Source: JAUMBM01 sp964441755 (GTDB lineage Bacteria > Bacteroidota > Bacteroidia > Chitinophagales > Saprospiraceae). From it: DNA of 64,000 bases. The DNA is taken from the NCBI GenBank assembly GCA_964441755.1, contig CAYTVG010000007.1:1-64000 (forward strand), in the 5' to 3' direction. The position numbers and the translations under genes were made by a program. Below the pieces are notes generated by a model that worked only from the letters and a program-made list of their open reading frames with translations, made no database searches and had not been told where the DNA came from. This document shows positions 7,837-16,161 of the stretch, piece by piece. Within the stretch, counting starts at the first letter, position 1, and each line of letters begins with the position of its first letter.

Positions 7837-9327
7837 ATGATGTCCGGACGCTTACTTACACTCTTCTTTTTGTGCTGCTTGTTGTCAGCAAATTCACTGG
7901 ATGCACAAGCAGGTACACTGTATGACATTGTACTCACCGGCGGGCGAGTGATTGACCCCGAAACAAAACTCGATGCAGTCCGAAACATTGGTATCATCGG
8001 CAACCGAATTGCACAAATTTCAACTGAACCACTGCAAGGCAGACAGGAAATCGATGCAAGGGGACTGGTAGTGGCTCCGGGCTTCATTGACCTAAACGTG
8101 CATGGCATGACAAACAAAGAACAGGAATATCAACTGCACGACGGGCTTACTACCGCACTGGAACTGGAGTGGGGGATTGAAAACCTGAAAGAGTGGTACT
8201 CGACCCGGCAGTCAAAAGCCCTGATCAATTATGGTGCGAGTGTTAGCTGGCCATACGAACGAATAAAGACAATGGATAAATACAATGACGTTGTCAACCA
8301 ATTATACCAGAGAAGCCTTGCAGGAGCGTCAAACATTCTGGAGACTACCAATGCTATTCAGCCCGCTAAAGATGAAATTTTAACATCCGCGCAAATGGAT
8401 CAAACCCTGACCAATATCCAAAACTCGTTGCGTGAAGGCGGTATTGGTATTGGCGTCCCCATTGGGTACCTGCCCGAAACCAACCCCATTGAAATGTACA
8501 GGGTCTTTCAATTGGCCGGCGAATTGGAGGCCCTTGTGTTCACACATGTACGAAACCCCGACATTATTTCCATACAGGAAGTCATAGCGAATGCAATGCT
8601 CACCGATGCACCCCTTCATATCGTACACATCAACAGTGTATCGCTGGGGGACATTCAACTTAGCCTTGATATGATTAATGCAGCCAGGCAAAAAGGCTTT
8701 GCTATCAGCACTGACTTATATCCGTACACAGCAGCTTCTACAGCCTTACAAAGTGCTGTATTTTCAGACGGCTGGCAGGAGAGACTGAATATCAGCTACG
8801 GCGATTTACAATGGGTGGCTACCGGTGAACGGCTGACAGCAGAAACTTTTGAGACCTATCGAAAAATCGGTGGCGCGGTAATTATTTATTCGATGAAACC
8901 AGCCTGGATCAATACAGGCATTGCTGCAGCAGGGGTTATGATCGCCTCAGACGGCGGGCTGTATTCACCTATGTCACATCCCCGTACTGCAGGAACTTTC
9001 GCGAGGGTTTTGGGAAAATATGTGCGGGAGGATAAAGTTATTGACCTCAACACGGCCATTGAAAAAATGACTTTGCTGCCTGCCCAAAGGCTGGAAGGTA
9101 TCGCGCCCGTGATGCGTTACAAGGGAAGAATACAAATCGGTGCCGATGCCGATATAACTGTTTTCAATCCCGATACGGTCATTGACAAAGCAACCTTCGA
9201 ACACGGATTGGCATTTTCTGAAGGCATCGAATATGTAATCGTCAATGGTGTCATCGCTTTAATGAATGGAAAAACAGTTGAAAATGTTTTTGCAGGACAA
9301 CCCATCTATGGTAAATACAAAAATTAA
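7837..9327 (+). CDS. Exported N-acyl-D-amino-acid deacylase-type amidohydrolase
   Basis: Metal-dependent amidohydrolase resembling D-aminoacylase / N-acyl-D-glutamate deacylase. A signal peptide (ends near DAQA, residue 25) predicts export. The amidohydrolase frame reads VDP-like GGRVIDPETKLD, PGFIDLNVHG at 82-90, DGLTTALELEWG, FTHVRNPD (His237), HIVHINS (His261/264), STDLYPYTAA and IASDGG (Asp372) followed by SHPRTAGTFARVLGKYVRE, the D-aminoacylase C-terminal signature. Unusually, the first His of the HxH motif is Asn87 (N-V-H89), and Glu109 or Glu111 occupies the usual Cys position, which points to a one-metal site. Length of 496 aa is normal. It is followed closely by the DgcN/DgcA-like pair. 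Confidence 0.85.
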   Translation: MMSGRLLTLFFLCCLLSANSLDAQAGTLYDIVLTGGRVIDPETKLDAVRNIGIIGNRIAQISTEPLQGRQEIDARGLVVAPGFIDLNVHGMTNKEQEYQLHDGLTTALELEWGIENLKEWYSTRQSKALINYGASVSWPYERIKTMDKYNDVVNQLYQRSLAGASNILETTNAIQPAKDEILTSAQMDQTLTNIQNSLREGGIGIGVPIGYLPETNPIEMYRVFQLAGELEALVFTHVRNPDIISIQEVIANAMLTDAPLHIVHINSVSLGDIQLSLDMINAARQKGFAISTDLYPYTAASTALQSAVFSDGWQERLNISYGDLQWVATGERLTAETFETYRKIGGAVIIYSMKPAWINTGIAAAGVMIASDGGLYSPMSHPRTAGTFARVLGKYVREDKVIDLNTAIEKMTLLPAQRLEGIAPVMRYKGRIQIGADADITVFNPDTVIDKATFEHGLAFSEGIEYVIVNGVIALMNGKTVENVFAGQPIYGKYKN

Positions 9328-9361
9328 CACCCCTGACATTGATCAAAAGAAAGGAACGCAC

Positions 9362-10429
9362 ATGAATAAGTCAATTGTATTGACGAATGGGTTATTGATG
9401 AAGCATGATGCAAAAACGGCACATGGACTCATTCGCGGAACAGAAAGGTTTGAGATTGCGGGCATCATTGATTGCGCCGAAACAGCAGGAAAAGATGCGG
9501 GCGAGTTACTGGATGGTAAAAAAAGGAATATACCCGTCTTTGCCTCTCTGGAGGATGCGTTGGCAGCTGTGGATCAGGTCTCCTACCTCATCATTGGTGT
9601 AGCCACCATTGGCGGCAGGTTGCCGGGCAACATGCTTGCGTTGGTGGAGCGCGCCGTTGATGCCGGTTTGTCAATCGTAAACGGACTCCATGAGTACCTG
9701 ACGGACAAACCCGAGCTGGTTGCGATGGCAGCTTCGAAAGGTGTTCAACTGATAGATGTGCGCAAGCCAAAGACCCTGGAGCAGCTGCATTTCTGGACTG
9801 GCGAGATCTTTCGGGTAGAAGCCTTGACTGTAGCGGTAATCGGAATGGACTGTGCCATGGGCAAGCGGACCACCGCCCGCTTGCTCCGGCAGGCCTGTGA
9901 AGCCAACGATATGAAAGCGCACATGATCTACACAGGCCAAACGGGCTGGTTGCAGGGGGGGCGGTATGGATTCATTTTTGACTCAACACTAAATGATTTT
10001 GTTTCGGGAGAGCTTGAGCATGCCATCGTTTCCTGTTGGAAAGAAACAGGTGCAGAATACATTTTTGTGGAAGGACAGTCATCCCTTAGGAATCCAAGCG
10101 GCCCCTGTGGTCTGGAACTGCTCGTATCCGGCAATGCAAAACACGTCATCCTCATGTTTGCACCAAAGCGCAGATACTTTGACTACGATCCCCGTTGGGG
10201 AGAAATCCCGTCTGTTGAATCCGAGATTGAGATCATCGAAAAATTTGGGTCCAAAGTCATTGCCGTAGGCATACATACCGAAGGCTGCAGTCCGGAAGAG
10301 GCCATCGCCTGTCAGCAGGAATATACAGCCCGACTGAACAGACCCGTACTACTGCCTGTTCAGCAAGGTGTTGACGAGATCTTGCCTGTATTGAAAAAAC
10401 TACGTGCTGAGAAATTACAATCCATGTAA
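9362..10429 (+). CDS. DUF1611 protein, DgcN-like (D-glutamate N-acetyltransferase candidate)
   Basis: A DUF1611 two-domain protein: an N-terminal Rossmann-like domain (about 1-145) and a C-terminal P-loop-like domain with GMDCAMGKRTTA at 161-172 and FVEGQSSLRNP. I start it at the ATG at 9362 (MNKSIVLTNG, 355 aa), which has an AAAGGAA ribosome-binding site; a longer frame overlapping the preceding gene starts at 9266. In marine Proteobacteria and haloarchaea, DUF1611 proteins (DgcN) N-acetylate D-glutamate and are paired with an enolase-superfamily racemase (DgcA), exactly the pair found here. Before that work the family was only known as a neighbour of L-Ala-D/L-Glu epimerases. Assignment to D-Glu metabolism is by family and synteny. 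Confidence 0.82.
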   Translation: MNKSIVLTNGLLMKHDAKTAHGLIRGTERFEIAGIIDCAETAGKDAGELLDGKKRNIPVFASLEDALAAVDQVSYLIIGVATIGGRLPGNMLALVERAVDAGLSIVNGLHEYLTDKPELVAMAASKGVQLIDVRKPKTLEQLHFWTGEIFRVEALTVAVIGMDCAMGKRTTARLLRQACEANDMKAHMIYTGQTGWLQGGRYGFIFDSTLNDFVSGELEHAIVSCWKETGAEYIFVEGQSSLRNPSGPCGLELLVSGNAKHVILMFAPKRRYFDYDPRWGEIPSVESEIEIIEKFGSKVIAVGIHTEGCSPEEAIACQQEYTARLNRPVLLPVQQGVDEILPVLKKLRAEKLQSM

Positions 10430-10430
10430 C

Positions 10431-11501
10431 ATGAAAATAAAAGCAATACGTGCCTGGCTTAAGAAAATGGCGCTGACCAGGCCCTACACCATCGCCTACC
10501 ATACGATTTCGGATGTAGCCATTGCCTTCCTCGAAATCGAGCTTGAGAATGGCATTATCGGCTACGGTACAGGCAGTCCCGCCGAGATGGTCGTCGGGGA
10601 AACGACTGAACAAACCGTGCGCAACCTTACCTCCGATTTTGTACAGGGACTGGCCGGCAGGGACATTCGCCATTTCCAGCAATTGATCTTTGAATGCCGC
10701 AACCATTTTGCGCATTTGCCCGGCACGCAGGCGGCGCTGGACATCGCGCTGCACGATGCGTTTTGCAAGCTTACGGGCATTCCTGTATGCGATTTTTACG
10801 GAAGGAAAATCGACAGCCTCCCTACTTCTGTAACGATCGGCATTAAAAACAGCCAGGAAACGGTTGAGGAAGCCCGGGAATATGCCCGGCTGGGGTTCAG
10901 GATTTTGAAAGTAAAAACGGGCCTCGAGCCGGATACTGACATTGAAAGAATCCTCAAACTTCGGGAAGTATTTGGCCAGCGGTTTGTCATCCGGGTGGAT
11001 GCTAATCAGGGATATGACCTGCGCGGCCTGCAGCATTTTTTAGCCAAAACATCGGGCGCCGGCCTGGAACTGATCGAGCAGCCCCTGCCGGTAGGTCAGG
11101 AAGATGCACTGCGCAGCCTCAGCAGCGCAGAGCGGAAAATCATCGCCGGCGATGAATCGCTGAAGGATGCCCGTGCGGCCCTGAATTTTGCAGCCGCCGA
11201 CGGGCCTTTTGGCATCTACAACATCAAGCTGATGAAATGCGGCGGGCTGGCCGGCGCCAAAGAGATAGCGACCATTGCTGCGAACGCAGACATAGAACTG
11301 TTTTGGGGCTGCAATGATGAAAGTATCCTGAGCATCACAGCAGCGTTGCATGTAGCCTACAGCTGCCCCAATACCCGCTACATCGACCTGGACGGAAGTC
11401 TCGACCTGGCAGAAGACCTGGTGAGCGGCGGGTTTACCCTCGAAGACGGCTACATGAAAATCAATGCTAAGCCCGGCTTTGGTGTTGAGGTACTGCAATG
11501 A
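10431..11501 (+). CDS. Enolase-superfamily epimerase/racemase (L-Ala-D/L-Glu epimerase or DgcA type)
   Basis: Muconate-lactonising subgroup enzyme that abstracts the alpha proton of an acyl-amino acid or dipeptide. All catalytic features are present: KxK at 160-162, Asp190 with Asn192, Glu216 and Asp241 as metal ligands, and Lys266 in NIKLMKCGG as the opposite base. The DLD motif at 319-321 matches the D-x-D that holds the ammonium group of dipeptide substrates in L-Ala-D/L-Glu epimerases. The start at 10431 leaves one base after the DgcN-like stop; an upstream in-frame start at 10404 overlaps it. Length is 356 aa. With its DUF1611 partner it could act as N-acetyl-D-Glu racemase (DgcA); the DxD motif keeps dipeptide epimerisation open. 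Confidence 0.9.
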   Translation: MKIKAIRAWLKKMALTRPYTIAYHTISDVAIAFLEIELENGIIGYGTGSPAEMVVGETTEQTVRNLTSDFVQGLAGRDIRHFQQLIFECRNHFAHLPGTQAALDIALHDAFCKLTGIPVCDFYGRKIDSLPTSVTIGIKNSQETVEEAREYARLGFRILKVKTGLEPDTDIERILKLREVFGQRFVIRVDANQGYDLRGLQHFLAKTSGAGLELIEQPLPVGQEDALRSLSSAERKIIAGDESLKDARAALNFAAADGPFGIYNIKLMKCGGLAGAKEIATIAANADIELFWGCNDESILSITAALHVAYSCPNTRYIDLDGSLDLAEDLVSGGFTLEDGYMKINAKPGFGVEVLQ

Positions 11502-11528
11502 GAGGTAAAGCGGTAAAGGTGGCCAGTA

Positions 11529-11602
11529 TGAGGTGGTCGGCAAAATTTGGACAATAATTTAAGAAAACTTAACAAGCTGTCCAAATTTTGCTGACCACCT
11601 CA
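11529..11602. repeat. 74-bp MITE-like inverted-repeat element, copy 1
   Basis: Two 25-bp arms (left 11529-11553, right 11578-11602) beginning TGAGGTGGTC and ending AATTTGGACA differ at one base, around a short core holding TTAAG-AAAA-CTTAA. The same 74-bp element occurs at 35829-35902 and 41366-41439, with a divergent relative at 18514-18584 and a lone left arm at 39998-40022. It carries no gene and looks like two IS ends with everything between deleted. Confidence 0.85.
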
Positions 11603-11827
11603 CCTGTCGAACTGTTGCTTGGCGAAGGCTATGAGGCAGAAGATTTCAATGATGACCGTTTAGGTCGCGCCCTGGACGAGCTCTATAAAGCAGGGGTGAC
11701 AGGATTTCAGCTCTTTACAGGTATCCATGTATTAACGCTGCCTGACAGTAAGAAACTCATCCTCAACATGAAAGAAGAGCATCGAGATCTACTAAGCCTG
11801 CTCTCGTACTGGAATTTTTATGCTTGA
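11588..11827 (+). pseudogene. IS1634-type transposase remnant (DUF4277 N-terminus joined to C-terminus)
   Basis: The frame reads SPVELLLGEGYEAEDF then NDDRLGRALDELYKAG, recognisable as the DUF4277 head of IS1634-family transposases. After about 40 residues it jumps to LNMKEEHRDLLSLLSYW, which resembles the tail of the same family. Only 79 residues remain of roughly 500-550. The frame begins inside the right arm of the 74-bp element at a TTG, so its own start is gone. It is probably a deletion derivative of an insertion sequence. Confidence 0.55.
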
Positions 11828-12025
11828 TTTTTGCAAATTGAGGTGCGGAAGATGAGTTGTATGGACATTTGTGCTATATTTGAAGTGTGTACTTCATATC
11901 AACATTTGTGTTAAAAACCCGCCACTTTTACGTAGCGAGAAAAAATGAATAAAAAGAAATTCATAACACAAACTATACGCAATGCCTTCAGGACACTGCG
12001 CATTGTCAAACTGATTTACTCAAAG

Positions 12026-13807
12026 ATGAATAACTTGAAATACTTTTTTTTAGTTCTAATTTTTTTAGCTCACCAACTTGGGCACGCTCAAATTTCTGAA
12101 TTGAAAAATTCAATGGGCAATACAGAATCATATTATGTACCTGCTCTTAACGGAACTAAGTTGGCGGTTGATGTATATTTTCCCAATGGGTATCAGGACA
12201 AGAAATTGCCGGCTCTGCTTGAATTCACAAGATATTGGAGGTCTGTGGAAGACCCGGAAACAGGTAAACCCATCCCATCTCTAAGAGAACGAGACCGTTT
12301 ATTTTTGATCAATGATTATATTTTGGTTAAAGTTGATGTAAGAGGGACTGGAGCTTCTTATGGTCAACGCCCTGGGGAGTATACTCCTGTTGAAGTGCAA
12401 GATGCCAAATATATCGTTGAATGGGTTGTCAACCAGCCCTGGTCGGATGGCAGTGTGGGTGCTTACGGAACATCCTACTCTGGGACAACTGCAGAATTGT
12501 TATGTGCCACCAAACATGATGCAGTGAAAGCTGTCATTCCTGGTTGGTCAGATTTTGATATTTATGAAAGTCCGGGCAGGCCTTATGGTATGGTGGCAAC
12601 CAGCTTTCTGGAGGAATGGAGTAACGTTGTACAATGGCTGGATAATAACAATACAGATGTTTTAAAAATGAGTATTAGACGTGTCGAGGATGAGTTCCCC
12701 AATGAGGCCATTGAAGAGCATAAAGACAATCCTGATGTTTTTGAAAAAGCAAAAGAAGCAAAATATAAAGACTCGCAATTTGGAGATTTTACGCATATAG
12801 AGTGTTCTCCTATTCATTGGGAAAAAGAAATTTCTGAATCTCAAGTACCCATGTTAGTTCTGGCGAGTTGGATGGATGCAGGAACGGCAGAAGGTGCATT
12901 GCTGCGGTTGACTAATTTTTCAAATCCGCAGAAAGTGGTATTAATGCCGACTTCTCATGGCGGAAAATCACATGCGAGTCCTTTCATTGTTTCTGACAAT
13001 GTAATTGCACCTGTTCCTTCAATAGATGAGCAACTTCAATTGCAGCTGGATTTTTTTGATCATTACTTGAAAGGCAAGAACAAAGAGGTTGACGACTGGC
13101 CAACCATAAAATACTACAACTTTGGAGAAGAGACTTTCAAGACATCTGACATTTGGCCTCCGGTGGGGCAAACGCGAATAAAATACTTTTTAGGATCTAA
13201 CCAAAAGTTGAATGATCAGGTTTCGAATGAATCTCAAGGCATTGATGAATATCGTGTTGACTACTCTGCATCTACCGGAAAAAACAATAGATGGACAACT
13301 CAAATGGGCAAGGATATATTGAACCTTGACAATCGAAATAGTGCCGACTCGTTGTTGTTAGTCTATACCACCGAACCCTTGAAAGAAGATCTTCAGATAA
13401 CAGGTACGCCATTTATTTCGCTGCAGATGTCTTCAACACACGATGAAGGGGCCATATTTGTCTATCTGGAAGATGTTGACCCGGAGGGCAGAAGTCGGTA
13501 CATCACAGAAGGCGGACTACTTTTGGAACATCGAAAATTGTCCGAAAATCCCATGTCTGAGCGGATACCGTATCATTCATTTAACGAATCCGATGCTGCA
13601 CCGATGCCAGTGAATGAAGTTGAAGAAATTACATTCAAATTATGGCCCACATCCGTGCTTATTAAAAAGGGGCATTCCATCAGGATTGCAATTGCAGGAA
13701 CAGATAAGGATACGTTTGACAGAGTACCTGCGGAAGGGGTACCAGTTTATAAGATATTTTGGGGAAAGAATTCTGCATCGTATATTGATTTGCCAGTTGT
13801 AAAATGA
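12026..13807 (+). CDS. Exported CocE/NonD-type hydrolase, X-Pro dipeptidyl-peptidase S15 family
   Basis: Serine hydrolase predicted to cleave acyl, ester or dipeptide bonds outside the cytoplasm. The start at 12026 gives signal peptide MNNLKYFFLVLIFLAHQLGHA; the upstream ATG at 11945 is less likely. The alpha/beta-hydrolase core has RGTGASYG, nucleophile Ser150 in GTSYSG, SWMDAGTAEG with the likely acid, and SHGGKSHASP near the His. A C-terminal jelly-roll X-Pro/CocE domain follows after about 370. At 593 aa it has family size. Its codon use and AT richness differ from the cluster to its left, and both flanks are mobile-element scars, so it may have been acquired. Substrate (X-Pro peptide, acyl ester or beta-lactam) unknown. 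Confidence 0.87.
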   Translation: MNNLKYFFLVLIFLAHQLGHAQISELKNSMGNTESYYVPALNGTKLAVDVYFPNGYQDKKLPALLEFTRYWRSVEDPETGKPIPSLRERDRLFLINDYILVKVDVRGTGASYGQRPGEYTPVEVQDAKYIVEWVVNQPWSDGSVGAYGTSYSGTTAELLCATKHDAVKAVIPGWSDFDIYESPGRPYGMVATSFLEEWSNVVQWLDNNNTDVLKMSIRRVEDEFPNEAIEEHKDNPDVFEKAKEAKYKDSQFGDFTHIECSPIHWEKEISESQVPMLVLASWMDAGTAEGALLRLTNFSNPQKVVLMPTSHGGKSHASPFIVSDNVIAPVPSIDEQLQLQLDFFDHYLKGKNKEVDDWPTIKYYNFGEETFKTSDIWPPVGQTRIKYFLGSNQKLNDQVSNESQGIDEYRVDYSASTGKNNRWTTQMGKDILNLDNRNSADSLLLVYTTEPLKEDLQITGTPFISLQMSSTHDEGAIFVYLEDVDPEGRSRYITEGGLLLEHRKLSENPMSERIPYHSFNESDAAPMPVNEVEEITFKLWPTSVLIKKGHSIRIAIAGTDKDTFDRVPAEGVPVYKIFWGKNSASYIDLPVVK

Positions 13808-13822
13808 AAAACATGTGCATAA

Positions 13823-13935
13823 CAGGGCTATCGCATTTAAATTTTAACATTTTTTATACTGCTAACCGGCAGATTTTTATGGATGGCTACAGTAAAAATT
13901 TCAAACCCCAAAGAATTTTTGCAGACCTGCCCTAT
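13823..13935 (+). mobile_element. ISAs1-type right-end fragment
   Basis: Begins CAGGGCTATCGCATTTAAAT and continues for about 110 bp nearly identical, in inverted orientation, to the right end of the ISAs1-like element at 37830-38730. No transposase remains. Short open frames over this segment are not genes. Confidence 0.75.
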
Positions 13936-13974
13936 CCAATACTTGGCATCATGATCTATATGGTTCAGCCCACC

Positions 13975-14048
13975 TGTAAGCAGACACGGATTACAAAAAT
14001 AAATTGTAACTAGTCGGTGGATTTTTTAGCACGTGTGACAAAAAAATA
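13975..14048 (+). repeat. OsmC-gene leader, copy 1 of 3
   Basis: About 75 bp (TGTAAGCAGACACGGATTAC through ACAAAAAAATATGG) is shared with 44315-44393 and 45311-45386. In copies 1 and 3 it leads into an OsmC coding region. In copy 2 it is fused to an IS3-type fragment. It probably carries the OsmC promoter. Confidence 0.8.
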
Positions 14049-14062
14049 TGGAGATGGACAAA

Positions 14063-14352
14063 ATGCATAATTACAAAGCCACCGTCAAATGGACGGGCAA
14101 TAAAGGTTCAGGCACGAGCCAATACCAGGCCTATGAGTGAGCGCATTTGATATGCATTGACAACAAGGATACTATTTTCGGTTCATCAGACCCTGCATTT
14201 CGTGGCGACAGGACGAAACACAATCCGGAAGACCTTTTGGTGTCGTCCTTATCTGCTTGCCATATGCTTTGGTATTTACATCTATGCGCTCAGGCGGGTG
14301 TTGTTGTAACTGACTATGTTGACAATGCAACGGGGGTTATGCAAGAAATCTT
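14063..14352 (+). pseudogene. OsmC-family peroxiredoxin pseudogene
   Basis: Near-duplicate of the intact gene at 45399-45860. An in-frame TGA at 14138-14140 replaces the CGA (Arg) codon of the intact copy, and similarity stops after about position 14352 where insertion-sequence DNA begins, so the C-terminal third is missing. Two independent lesions make this a dead copy. The duplication includes the leader, so it arose as a block rather than by gene conversion of the coding part only. Confidence 0.9.
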
Positions 14353-14361
14353 GACTTCCGC

Positions 14362-16015
14362 GCTGGGACACCCAAAATTAAAATCCGAACAGATTTGCGA
14401 GGTATTTTTGCTCCTCAGAAAGCAGGAGCAGCCTCTTAATCCGCTCTTTTGAGCTGGGAACTGCGAAGTAAATGGCGAAAATAGACATCGCAATCTCAAT
14501 GGCCTTTCCTGCACTAATATCTGCATCTCGCTCTTTGAGGACTCGTTCAAGTTCCTTGTAAACCTTATATGCCACGAAGGTGATACAAATATGAGCTTCT
14601 ATGCGTCGCTTCAGCCGATGGAAGACCGGTCGAATTTTTAATTCACTTTTCGCTACCCTGAAAGCTTTTTCAATCTTCCATAACTCTCTGTAATTGGTAA
14701 TTATTTGCTCCTCTGTCAGGTCACTATTGGTCAAATATCCCTTCAACCCATCCCATTTTTGATCCTCGGTGATTTTTTGAAGATCTAAGGCAACCTGAAT
14801 TTCTCCCTCTAGGGACAAAAATTTATTATACCCTCTGTTATTGATATTTGCCTTTGTTAGTTTCCCGGATTTAATCTGCTTCTCGAGCCTTTTGACGCCC
14901 TTTTCACGATTATGGCAATCTTTCTTAGCCCGACTATCAGAATAGCTCACAACAAGGCTCAGATCGCCCCTGTGAAGCATCCGGGACTGTCCATTTTTGT
15001 GTTTTAAAGCCAGAATTTGCTGCTGCATTTCTTTTGATTCCATCTTCAGTTTAGCTCCTAAAATGAAGTCATAGTTTTTCTTCTTTAGTTCGTCTATATT
15101 GGCAGCCGATAACAAGCCTGCATCAGCAATAACGATTAATTTGTCCAAGGAATATTTTTTTTTAAAAGCCTCAATAACAGGCAGCATTGTGTGTCCTTCG
15201 AATTTATTGCCTTCGAAAATATCATACGCCAAAGGGTATCCGTTTTCACTTACCAACAGGCCAAGAACAATTTGCGGATGCTGAGCTTTACCATCTTTGG
15301 AGTATCCTGTTTTACGTAATTCGTCTTCAGTATCAATCTCGAAATAAATCGTCGTCACATCGTAAAAAACCAATTTTAATTCACCGCCTAGTATTTTCAA
15401 AGTATGCTGAAAACTAATTTCCTGCACCTTTTCCTTTTGCTTATTATACAGCTTATCCATGTACCGATACACCGCATCGTCGCTCCAATAAATATTATGA
15501 TATCTAGCTAAAAATTCGGTTGTTTTCAGCTTGCTACGGGGAAAAACCAATCGGTAGTAAACCAAATATCTGAATATATCATCTTCGATGGTATTGAAAC
15601 CGATATCATCGAAAATTTTGCCCAATAAAAGCCCTACACCCGCTAATTCTAAATGAGTGATAGAGTCTGCAAGTCGATCGAAATGTTCTTTATCACTGGT
15701 GAAATCCAGCTCCTGTAAACCTTGATGTTCTTTTATCCATCGATAGCCCAGGTCTACATACTGCTCAATGATTTTTAAATCTGCAGAGCTGCCCACCGTA
15801 TGTAAAACAGTATACTTTCCAAGACTTTTATCAATGACCTGGACGCTAATCTTACCACTTTTATTTTTCTTCTTACGGATAAACATGTCGCAAAATAAGG
15901 AAATCAACATAAGCACCAAGTATAAGACTGATGCCTCCTGACCCTAATGAATGCAACAATTAGTTTGTCAATTTTCAAAAAGACTTCAGAAATGCAGCTG
16001 GGACACCCAAAATTA
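14362..16015 (-). mobile_element. IS1634-family insertion sequence
   Basis: A complete transposase is flanked by identical 19-bp sequences GCTGGGACACCCAAAATTA at 14362-14380 and 15997-16015. They are in direct orientation, but the core TGGGACACCCA is itself nearly palindromic, so it could serve as terminal repeat or as target duplication; IS1634 relatives are known for long, variable target duplications. The left boundary coincides with the break in the OsmC pseudogene. The rest of that gene is not found on the right side, so a deletion followed insertion. Confidence 0.7.
14378..15886 (-). CDS. IS1634-family transposase
   Basis: DDE transposase. The start at 15886 (MFIRKKKNKSGK, 502 aa) matches the family N-terminus; an extra 11-residue lead exists at 15919. 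Visible core: VFYDVTTIYFE (first Asp), VIADAGLLS (second Asp), and NYRELWKIEKAFRVAKSELK carrying the Y-R-E-K signature, then RPVFHRLKRRIEAHI. The stop codon overlaps the 19-bp terminal sequence. The frame is intact and of family length, so the element may still be active. It has no neighbours in its own orientation. Confidence 0.92.
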   Translation of the reverse strand: MFIRKKKNKSGKISVQVIDKSLGKYTVLHTVGSSADLKIIEQYVDLGYRWIKEHQGLQELDFTSDKEHFDRLADSITHLELAGVGLLLGKIFDDIGFNTIEDDIFRYLVYYRLVFPRSKLKTTEFLARYHNIYWSDDAVYRYMDKLYNKQKEKVQEISFQHTLKILGGELKLVFYDVTTIYFEIDTEDELRKTGYSKDGKAQHPQIVLGLLVSENGYPLAYDIFEGNKFEGHTMLPVIEAFKKKYSLDKLIVIADAGLLSAANIDELKKKNYDFILGAKLKMESKEMQQQILALKHKNGQSRMLHRGDLSLVVSYSDSRAKKDCHNREKGVKRLEKQIKSGKLTKANINNRGYNKFLSLEGEIQVALDLQKITEDQKWDGLKGYLTNSDLTEEQIITNYRELWKIEKAFRVAKSELKIRPVFHRLKRRIEAHICITFVAYKVYKELERVLKERDADISAGKAIEIAMSIFAIYFAVPSSKERIKRLLLLSEEQKYLANLFGF

Positions 16016-16161
16016 GCAAAATCGACATTCTAAAAACCTGAAATTCAATTTAAATAATTTTTTGTTTAAAAATACCGCGGAAGTCAGGAAAGCCATTGTT
16101 GTCTCCGGCATAAATTCCCGTACACACATAAAATTTATGTATTTTTGAAAAGGAATCAGGA

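Noticed and set aside
13804..14013. 69-codon plus-strand frame after the S15 hydrolase
   Set aside because: Most of it is the ISAs1 right end followed by the OsmC leader; not a gene.
14352..16086. TGACTTCCGCG / CGCGGAAGTCA as terminal inverted repeats of the IS1634 element
   Set aside because: An 11-bp inverted match exists at 14352 and 16076, but the adjoining bases do not match and the right copy lies beyond the 19-bp flank; probably chance.
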